Below are positions 57,809 through 64,000 of a stretch of 64,000 bases of DNA, piece after piece; position 1 is the stretch's first letter, and the number at the start of each line of letters is the position of its first letter. The translations under genes were made by a program, and so were the position numbers. The DNA comes from Thermoplasma acidophilum DSM 1728. Its GTDB lineage: Archaea > Thermoplasmatota > Thermoplasmata > Thermoplasmatales > Thermoplasmataceae. Below the pieces are notes generated by a model that was not told the origin of the DNA, made no database searches, and was given only the letters and a program-made list of their open reading frames with translations. The stretch is taken from positions 1 to 64,000 of the forward strand of contig NC_002578.1 in assembly GCF_000195915.1 (NCBI RefSeq). Reading direction: 5' to 3'.

Positions 57809-58564
57809 TCACTCTCCGGTGAATTTCGGTTTTCTCTTCTCCTTGAAGGCCGTTAGTCCCTCCTTTGCATCCTTTGTTCTGAATGTCAGCGCAAACTTTT
57901 CCTTTTCGAGTTCATAGCCTTCTCTACCGATGCTGGTCATGACTTCTTTTATGTATCTGATTGATACCGCAGGCTTCTCGGCGAGTTCCCTTGCAAGCTT
58001 CATCGCCTCATCGATGTAATTCTCAGAAACCATGTTAACTATGCCATGGGCAAGGGCCTCCTTCTCATCTATGATCTTCCCAGTCATGGCGAGGTACTTT
58101 CCGTAAGACGGGCCGGCAAGTTCCATTATTCTCTGCGTACCGCCGAATCCAGGCATTATGCCAAGCCCCACCTCTGGGAATCCGTACTTTGTGTTGACAT
58201 CTGATATCCTGAAATCACAAGCTAATGCAAGCTCGAAGCCACCACCCAGTGCATACCCATGGATAGCGGCTATCACGGGTTTTTCATAGGTTGCAATACT
58301 GTTCATGACATTCTGGCCAAGATCTGAGAAACGAAAGGCTGCACGGTCATCCATTGTCAGGAAATTGTTTATGTCTGCACCTGCAGAGAAAGCTCGATCG
58401 CTTCCCCTGAGGACTATTACCTTTCCAGATCCCCTCACTGCATGATCGATCTCTTGAAGCAAATCGATTGTCAACGGGTTTAGTGGGTTTTCTCTCCTTA
58501 TCTCTATCACCCTAACACCATCCTCGTCCTTCACAACTATCTCCCTATATTTCTCTTCTGTCAA
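57809..58564 (-). CDS. Enoyl-CoA hydratase/isomerase family
   Basis: 251-residue crotonase-fold enzyme. CoA/oxyanion-hole segments are FSAGADINNF and HGYALGGGFELALACDF; the catalytic Glu candidates are in PEVGLGIMPGFGGTQR. The residues match true enoyl-CoA hydratases. It may serve fatty acid or amino-acid breakdown; the substrate is not defined. No partner dehydrogenase lies beside it. Confidence 0.92.
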   Translation of the reverse strand: MTEEKYREIVVKDEDGVRVIEIRRENPLNPLTIDLLQEIDHAVRGSGKVIVLRGSDRAFSAGADINNFLTMDDRAAFRFSDLGQNVMNSIATYEKPVIAAIHGYALGGGFELALACDFRISDVNTKYGFPEVGLGIMPGFGGTQRIMELAGPSYGKYLAMTGKIIDEKEALAHGIVNMVSENYIDEAMKLARELAEKPAVSIRYIKEVMTSIGREGYELEKEKFALTFRTKDAKEGLTAFKEKRKPKFTGE

Positions 58565-58602
58565 TGGGGCACCTCATTACGATGATCCTTTGAAATCTCT
58601 TT

Positions 58603-58866
58603 ATGCTTTCTGCAAGTTCGGGCAGGAGAAGACCGAAATGCTGTACTTGCAAGTTTTTCGAAATATATGAAAATTCCGAGCTAGGCTGGAATATCCATTA
58701 TTGCACATATCTACGATGCATATATTGCAAATGCTTACACCGAAAGATGATGCATCGATACTCTGCTCAATGCATGATTCTGAACGAAGCTGTCAAGGAT
58801 CGTGGAATATCAAAAGAGAAAAATAAAGACCATCGCCATCCTTTCTCCACAAAAGTTTCCCTGTAA
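58603..58866 (+). CDS. Cys-rich small protein, hypothetical
   Basis: 87 residues with eight Cys in the first 60: CCTC, then CTYLRCIYCKC and a lone Cys at QCMIL, mixed with His (LHRKMMHRY). This could bind zinc or an iron-sulfur cluster. No family recognised. The start is uncertain and the C-terminal third is low in structure, so it may be spurious, but the Cys pattern is unlikely by chance. Confidence 0.42.
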   Translation: MLSASSGRRRPKCCTCKFFEIYENSELGWNIHYCTYLRCIYCKCLHRKMMHRYSAQCMILNEAVKDRGISKEKNKDHRHPFSTKVSL

Positions 58867-58882
58867 ATATTCGCATTACATC

Positions 58883-59749
58883 TCAGAATACGCGGAATGC
58901 GAGGAATGCTATCAGAAATCCGGCTATCGTACCAGTGTTTATGTATGGAAGGCCAGGTGCAGGCCTATCTCGGTTCCAGAAATAAAGCACGGCCATGCCA
59001 ATCAGCCCGCCTGCAAGCGGGAGTACCGTGAAGAACAGAATGTGTGATATTCCATATATTGCGGATGAAACCACCATTATGCTTGGCAGTGCAATGTCTC
59101 CAAAGCCTATCATCAGAACGTTTCCATCTCCACGGTTATCGAAGCTCAGACCGCGCATTGTGAATCCGCTGTTCTCAGGAAGGACGAAGAGCATGGGAAG
59201 ATCCGAATCTACCGCATACCTTGCGAGGCTTATCATGTGCCTCGTCTTGTATACTGCTATGTAGTCATAGATTTCAAATGCTATAAGGAACGCGACTGCA
59301 GCCCATACACCGAACGTTATACCCCAGATGGAGGATATTCCAACGGAGAGGAAGAATCCTGCAAGGTCTGTGACGTACCACTCATTCCTGAAGAGTATCA
59401 TGTAAAAGAATACTATTGCTACTACAATCGATACCGTGAATATTGCATAAACATTGTACAGGAATATGGATAGCAATATGAGGAATACGTAGAAGATCAC
59501 ATAGGCAACAACTATAGAATAGATCACTTTGAAAATCCTGAGCTTCTTTTTCCTCCCGAGGTATATGATGACGAAGGAGAAGAGAAATGCGGCGATTATG
59601 TATACGAATACATAGCCTATCCCATATGTGGGCGATCTGTGGGCATATGAAGATGGCTCCGAATTGTAAATTGCCACGGCCAACAGTATGGCCAGAAGCG
59701 AAGAAAGAACGAATATCGTCATCGAGACTATTTCAGCTTTTGCTCGCAT
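58883..59749 (-). CDS. Presenilin-type intramembrane aspartyl protease (family A22)
   Basis: 288 residues, about nine membrane helices. The two catalytic aspartates are Asp162 in EIYDYIAVYKT and Asp218 in the GFGD motif (IGFGDIALP). The PAL-like motif near the C terminus reads PAPGLPYIN. The pattern is that of archaeal presenilin/signal peptide peptidase homologues, which cut substrates inside the membrane. The start overlaps the end of topA by 17 bases on the same strand. Confidence 0.88.
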   Translation of the reverse strand: MRAKAEIVSMTIFVLSSLLAILLAVAIYNSEPSSYAHRSPTYGIGYVFVYIIAAFLFSFVIIYLGRKKKLRIFKVIYSIVVAYVIFYVFLILLSIFLYNVYAIFTVSIVVAIVFFYMILFRNEWYVTDLAGFFLSVGISSIWGITFGVWAAVAFLIAFEIYDYIAVYKTRHMISLARYAVDSDLPMLFVLPENSGFTMRGLSFDNRGDGNVLMIGFGDIALPSIMVVSSAIYGISHILFFTVLPLAGGLIGMAVLYFWNRDRPAPGLPYINTGTIAGFLIAFLAFRVF

Positions 59750-62045
59750 TTCTCCCCTTTTTCCTTACACTCTTCTCCACCGCAGCCTCCGGCTTCCTTT
59801 TCTTGTTGTACTCGCACTGCATGTTGGGGCAGAACTTCCACTTCCTTCCATTTCTTGATAAAGCCAGTATGGGAGCACCGCAGTATGGGCACACTTCGCC
59901 TGTTTTTGTTATCCTCCCCATTTGAGGTAGAGGATATGTGACCGTGCACTTGGGGTAATTGCTGCATCCAAGGAAGCGCTTTCCGTATTTTGACTGCCTG
60001 AGGACCAGCCTCCCGTGATCCGCAGGGCATTCTCCATAATCTTCGTTTTCTCGGTTATAGCTGCAGTCTGGATCTATGCATTTGATCTCCGGAGACTGTC
60101 CTTTCCTTATTATCTTTATCATTGGAAGGCCACACACAGGGCATTTCTGGTCAGACAGTGTTATAGATCCATTCCTTTTTATCCTGAAGTTTATCTTGCA
60201 AGATGGATCTTCGCATCTTACAGTGTATGTAAAGCGATCCCTGATGACCATTATCTTCTTTCCCTCATGGAACGGGCAATCGCCTATCTCCTGGCCTGCA
60301 TTTATGCCCTTTGTTATTATGTCTTTCACATCCGCTGTCTTGGTCAGGAAGTGGCTCAGGACCTCATGGAGCATTTTCTTGGATTCTTCCACGACATCAT
60401 TCTTGCTCATTTCATTCTTCTCGATCCTGTCCATGTCCTCTTCAAGTTTGGCCGTCATCTCAGGATCTGCTATGTGCGAGTTCACGGATCTCACAGCATC
60501 TATAAATGCCATGCCAAGGGGGGTAGGCTTCACTGGGTTTCCTTCGATGAAGCCCCTCTCTATCAACTTTCCTATTATGTCGTGCCTCGTGCTCTTTGTT
60601 CCAAGGTTGAGTTCCTCCATCTTCTTAAGCAGGGATGACATATCGTACCTTGGCGGTGGCTTCGTCTCTTCTCTCTGGATGTTCCAGTCTATGGCCTTTA
60701 GATCCTCTCCTTCTGTGAGTTCTGGGAGATAGACGTCCTTTGGGTCATATCCGTATATCTCCGTCCAGCCACGGTCGGTTGTGTGCTGTCCTGCGGCCTT
60801 AAAGGTGTAGCCATTGACATAAATTTCAGCTTCGGCAACGGTTTTCTTACCGTCTCTGTAAAGTGTGGACAGAAAATGCCTGAGTATCAGATCATAAACG
60901 CGGCCGTAATCACCTTTGAGCTGTTCTTTTGGCGAATCAACAGGATATATTGGCGGATGATCGGTTGTCTCAATCCTCCCCCTGGAGGGTAATATTCTAT
61001 CGAAGGTTTCGATCTCCTTAACGTATTTGGAGTAAGCAGTATTTTCAAGTTTTTTCAGAACTGATTTCAGGTTTATGGATCTTGGGTAAACGGTGTTATC
61101 TGTTCTCGGATAACTTATCAGCCCCCTCATGTAAAGATTTTCAGCTATGCTCATGGCCTTGGTGGGCATGATTCCTATTCTGGAAGCTTCCCTGAGGAAT
61201 TCCGTCGTGCTGAATGGGGCTGGTCTTCTTATGTGATCTTCCTTCGATGTATATGAGGAAACCCTTCCATTCTTTCCCTTTATGGCTTCATATATCTTTT
61301 CTGCGGTATCCTGATCTTTTATATTCTCAGGATACCGTGCCTTGAACTGCCCATCCTTGTCGAACGTGATGGATATCGTCCAGTAACGCTCCGGCCGGAA
61401 ACTTTGTATTTCCCTTTCTCTGTCTACGACTATTGCCAGGGTTGGGGTCTGCACTCTTCCAGCAGAGAGAAATGATTTGCCAAGGCGTCCCGTGGTGACC
61501 GAGAAGAACCTGGTGAGCACCGATCCCCATATCAGGTCTATGGATTCCCTGGCATCTGCAGCATCGGCAAGGCTGTAGTTTACGCCTATCAGATTTTTGA
61601 AAGAATCCAGTATCTCATTCTTTGTGAGTGCGCTGAATTTAGCGCGCCTGATCTCCTCTTTGCCCTCCTTTATTATATCCAGCGCCTCGACGCCTATGAG
61701 TTCGCCTTCCCTGTCGTAGTCTGTTGCGATGACTATCTCCTCAACCTTCCCGCGAAAGGCTTGCAGCGTCTGGTACGCAACCTTGTTCTTTATATTCTTT
61801 ACTATCCTTGCATCTATTAGGTCCGATAGGTCTATCTTATTCCAGTCGCTGTACCCGCTTTCGAAGTCAGCTTCGACTATGTGTCCTGACAGTGGAATTA
61901 GATAGGTCTTGGAACCATTGTATTCAAACTCAAGATACGACGTACCCTTTGCCCTATGTGATTTGACCTGCCCACCGGAAAGAAAATACGCTATCCTCCT
62001 TCCCGCATCAGCTTTCTCAGCGATTATTATCCTGAAACCATCCAA
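59733..62045 (-). CDS. topA: DNA topoisomerase I (type IA)
   Basis: 770 residues. TOPRIM parts: IIAEKADAGRRIAYFL (Glu10) and the acidic DYDREGE (109-115). The active-site Tyr312 is in GLISYPRTDNTVYP. Helical motifs such as SAGRVQTPTLAIV match archaeal TopA/Top3. Four C-terminal zinc ribbons are seen, among them CPVCGLPMIKII...C and CPYCGAPILAL...C. It relaxes negative supercoils; no reverse gyrase helicase domain is fused to it. Overlaps the presenilin-type gene downstream. Confidence 0.95.
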   Translation of the reverse strand: MDGFRIIIAEKADAGRRIAYFLSGGQVKSHRAKGTSYLEFEYNGSKTYLIPLSGHIVEADFESGYSDWNKIDLSDLIDARIVKNIKNKVAYQTLQAFRGKVEEIVIATDYDREGELIGVEALDIIKEGKEEIRRAKFSALTKNEILDSFKNLIGVNYSLADAADARESIDLIWGSVLTRFFSVTTGRLGKSFLSAGRVQTPTLAIVVDREREIQSFRPERYWTISITFDKDGQFKARYPENIKDQDTAEKIYEAIKGKNGRVSSYTSKEDHIRRPAPFSTTEFLREASRIGIMPTKAMSIAENLYMRGLISYPRTDNTVYPRSINLKSVLKKLENTAYSKYVKEIETFDRILPSRGRIETTDHPPIYPVDSPKEQLKGDYGRVYDLILRHFLSTLYRDGKKTVAEAEIYVNGYTFKAAGQHTTDRGWTEIYGYDPKDVYLPELTEGEDLKAIDWNIQREETKPPPRYDMSSLLKKMEELNLGTKSTRHDIIGKLIERGFIEGNPVKPTPLGMAFIDAVRSVNSHIADPEMTAKLEEDMDRIEKNEMSKNDVVEESKKMLHEVLSHFLTKTADVKDIITKGINAGQEIGDCPFHEGKKIMVIRDRFTYTVRCEDPSCKINFRIKRNGSITLSDQKCPVCGLPMIKIIRKGQSPEIKCIDPDCSYNRENEDYGECPADHGRLVLRQSKYGKRFLGCSNYPKCTVTYPLPQMGRITKTGEVCPYCGAPILALSRNGRKWKFCPNMQCEYNKKRKPEAAVEKSVRKKGRNASKS

Positions 62046-62051
62046 AACTGA

Positions 62052-62324
62052 CTACCTCTTTATCCTGAAATCGGGGAACTCCATATACGGTATGTCATAC
62101 ACATCATACCTTTTCACAACCGCATACGGCATATCGGAAACACAGTAATTTATCAGGCTCATCACATCGCATAGTTCGCCCGAAAAGTAAGCCTCAACCG
62201 ATCCGTCGATCCTGTTCATTACCCAGCCTTTCACGTTTAGTTCCAAAGCCTTTGATAGCGTATTTGATCTGAAGTTTATGCCCTGAACCCTGCCATAGAA
62301 GAGAACTCTCTTTGTCACCAGCAT
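62052..62324 (-). CDS. acyP: Acylphosphatase
   Basis: 90 residues: VTKRVLFYGRVQGINFRSNT with the phosphate-binding loop Arg, and GWVMNRIDGSVEAYFSGE with the catalytic Asn. The frame is open upstream to 62411 but homology starts at ATG 62324. It hydrolyses carboxyl-phosphate bonds. The gap to topA is 6 bases, so they probably share a transcript. Confidence 0.9.
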   Translation of the reverse strand: MLVTKRVLFYGRVQGINFRSNTLSKALELNVKGWVMNRIDGSVEAYFSGELCDVMSLINYCVSDMPYAVVKRYDVYDIPYMEFPDFRIKR

Positions 62325-62456
62325 TATAGGACATAATAGATCACCATGACTAATAGTTTTATGGTCTGCGTTATGGAGAGCAAGGAATGCATCCCCGATA
62401 TCAATCCACAAGAACAGCCATTCGCTTCTGTGCCTGCTAATGAAAAAATTATTTTG

Positions 62457-64000
62457 TCACTGATGCACTGACTGCCCACTCTCACGGTCAGCATTAAGAA
62501 GCACAATATTGTATCGAAAGACCATGAAAAGGAGGACGATTATACCAATTACCGTGTTGATCAGGAAGAAAAAGTATGCGTTGAGTCGCAGCAGATCCTG
62601 CAAAAACAGAGAAAATATATCGGCAGATCCCACGATCAGGCCGGTGAAGGCGAACGTGGTTATGAAGGCGATCTGTCCACCGAATGAATAGAAGTTGACC
62701 GTATCAGCGGTATCAGGGATTTTCCGATAGAGCCTGTTCATATTGTAAACCGTCGAGGAGACGAAGTAAAGCATCATGTCCACTATTATGATTATATAGA
62801 ACGCAGCGCCCATTAGTGCCTTTACGCTTATGGCCGCAAGCGTCGATATGCTTATCACGGCAAATATGAATGTTGGTGCAGAGATCTTCCACCTTATTAT
62901 GCTGTTTCCATCCAGCGGCAGGGCCTTTATGAAGGATATGCCATTCCCTTCTATAACCAGGAACAGTATGGAATAGAAGGACGACGTCACGATAACGAAT
63001 GCCACCATGGCATTGTAGAGTATGATGGGATCTGCCTTAGACGTGGGAGCATACAAAACCTCGGACATTATGGTTGGGAATACAAAGAAAAGGGGCATTA
63101 TCAGCAGTACCAGATTCTGCGACTTTCTGGAAGAGATCTTCAGATCCTTGGAAAAGAATGAAAACGGCCTGCTTCTCACCTCTGCTTTCATCTGGGTTTT
63201 TACCCTTGACTGGTTTCTTGCGGTAGGTTCAAGGAGCCTGTAGAAAGCCTTCCTGTTGACATAAATAAACGCGAAGCTGGCTAAGGCGGTGTATACCATC
63301 GATATTATGAATCCAGTGGCCTGCATGTAAATGCCATGGAAGAAGAATACTGTAGACTGTATGTTGAAAATCGGAATGAAGTAAGAATATGGATAGGGAA
63401 GCCTAGGTATTATACCATTCACAATGTTGGCATTGTACAGTATTATCTCGAATATTGCAAACACAAAGACCAAAAAGACGATTCTGCCAACATTTCTCAG
63501 TATGTTGGTTGATCTTGTCCTCTTCCCGCTTATCCTGCTCCCGAAGGCAACGAATATTGAAGAACCTATTATATAGCCAAGGAGAACGGAAAATATGCTC
63601 CATATAAGGCCTATTACAAGTATGTACGGATCGCCGAGAAGGAAGGCTGCGAGAAATATCGCTGGGAGAACCGCAAACAAAGAGGAACTTCCTGTATATA
63701 TGAACCAGGAAACGGCTATGACATGATCCGGAAAATCCACAGGAAGAATGCGCAGTGGGTCCAGAATGTGGTTTATGTTCACCGATACAAAGAACAAAAG
63801 CGAATTTGATATGTTTATGAAAAGGGAATATACGAAAAGCAGGAGTACCACGCTGGACAGTGTGTATATTCTATGCTCCATGAGGCTAGGTGCAACGAGT
63901 ATCAGCGAGAAAACTATGAAGGAAAACGAAGTTGCGCCATATGAGATGTTCACATACCTCATTATGTAGTTGCCCTTGTTCCTTACCCTGGAGGATCTGG
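62457..64000 (-). CDS. ABC-2-like multi-span membrane protein, N terminus beyond the window
   Basis: More than 510 residues in view, with about twelve hydrophobic segments in two halves separated by a basic central loop (near RNQSRVKTQMKAEVRSRP, about residues 255-275). The layout suggests a permease of the ABC-2 class made of two fused halves, but no ATPase is in view. The frame runs past base 64000 with no certain start; Met at 63962 is only the last one in view. Function unassigned. Confidence 0.55.
   Translation of the reverse strand, partial: RSSRVRNKGNYIMRYVNISYGATSFSFIVFSLILVAPSLMEHRIYTLSSVVLLLFVYSLFINISNSLLFFVSVNINHILDPLRILPVDFPDHVIAVSWFIYTGSSSLFAVLPAIFLAAFLLGDPYILVIGLIWSIFSVLLGYIIGSSIFVAFGSRISGKRTRSTNILRNVGRIVFLVFVFAIFEIILYNANIVNGIIPRLPYPYSYFIPIFNIQSTVFFFHGIYMQATGFIISMVYTALASFAFIYVNRKAFYRLLEPTARNQSRVKTQMKAEVRSRPFSFFSKDLKISSRKSQNLVLLIMPLFFVFPTIMSEVLYAPTSKADPIILYNAMVAFVIVTSSFYSILFLVIEGNGISFIKALPLDGNSIIRWKISAPTFIFAVISISTLAAISVKALMGAAFYIIIIVDMMLYFVSSTVYNMNRLYRKIPDTADTVNFYSFGGQIAFITTFAFTGLIVGSADIFSLFLQDLLRLNAYFFFLINTVIGIIVLLFMVFRYNIVLLNADRESGQSVHQ

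Noticed and set aside
62325-62411. 29-residue extension of acylphosphatase
   Set aside because: Acylphosphatases are about 90 residues and homology starts at ATG 62324.

Overview
The window reads as a chromosome segment of a thermoacidophilic euryarchaeon of the order Thermoplasmatales, most likely Thermoplasma acidophilum or a very close relative. The grounds are an archaeal A-type ATP synthase whose catalytic A subunit carries a mini-intein in the P-loop, a PolD large subunit, archaeal-type methionine adenosyltransferase, DtdA, Nob1, eIF6 and ribosomal proteins S19e, L39e and L31e, heavy AGG/AGA and ATA codon use, and many genes with a TATA-like box about 25 bases before the start codon (leaderless mRNAs). 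Inside operons, GGTGA/GAGGTGA-type ribosome binding sites are common. The species name is an inference from protein resemblance; no search was run.

Layout. 1-8.9 kb: ATP synthase operon in the order K(partial)-E-C-F-A(intein)-B-D-small membrane ORF-H-I. 8.9-18.5 kb: PdxT, GcvT, a sugar-nucleotide epimerase, superoxide dismutase, Ogg2 DNA glycosylase, a DMT permease without a usual start codon, a methyltransferase, tRNA-Leu(GAG), a Pit/DUF47 phosphate uptake pair, MarC and ThpR. 18.6-25.4 kb: a CobD/HisC-like aminotransferase, DtdA, Tsr3, then a minus-strand operon of a threonine-synthase-like PLP enzyme, a DUF1611 protein and a PP-loop ATPase (the least understood gene group here), and an aldo/keto reductase. 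25.4-26.9 kb: a decayed IS607-type element with internal deletions in both tnpA and tnpB. 26.9-30.9 kb: thiolase plus DUF35 partner, a membrane-anchored protein, an ACT-type regulator, a stand-alone EncFtn-like ferritin and a hemerythrin-like protein.

31-42.6 kb: information-processing and housekeeping genes: PolD large subunit, GPN-loop GTPase, TPR protein, MobB, ValS, Nob1, DUF99, a hypothetical gene, a 43-residue C2H2 zinc finger, an SCP2-like protein and PyrG. 42.8-48.1 kb: a molybdopterin formate-dehydrogenase-like catalytic subunit with two hydrogenase/sulfite-reductase-type electron-transfer subunits, then a PHS-type MFS permease preceded by a possible leader ORF and a palindrome. 48.1-49.6 kb: weakly coding DNA and a small membrane protein. 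49.6-54.8 kb: S19e-PDCD5-L39e-L31e-eIF6 translation cluster, PyrE, XPD helicase and a GNAT acetyltransferase. 55-64 kb: methionine adenosyltransferase, PurH, enoyl-CoA hydratase, a Cys-rich ORF, a presenilin-type protease, topoisomerase I, acylphosphatase, and an ABC-2-like permease running off the window.

How the genes work together: most of the window is core energy, translation, repair and nucleotide metabolism. Oxygen and iron handling (SOD, Ogg2, ferritin-like, hemerythrin) and phosphate import (Pit/DUF47 and the PHS-type MFS protein) each appear more than once. The best candidates for undescribed biology are the PLP/DUF1611/PP-loop operon, the ferritin-like protein with no encapsulin in view, and several mini-genes (membrane ORF in the ATPase operon, C2H2 finger, 10-codon leader ORF).
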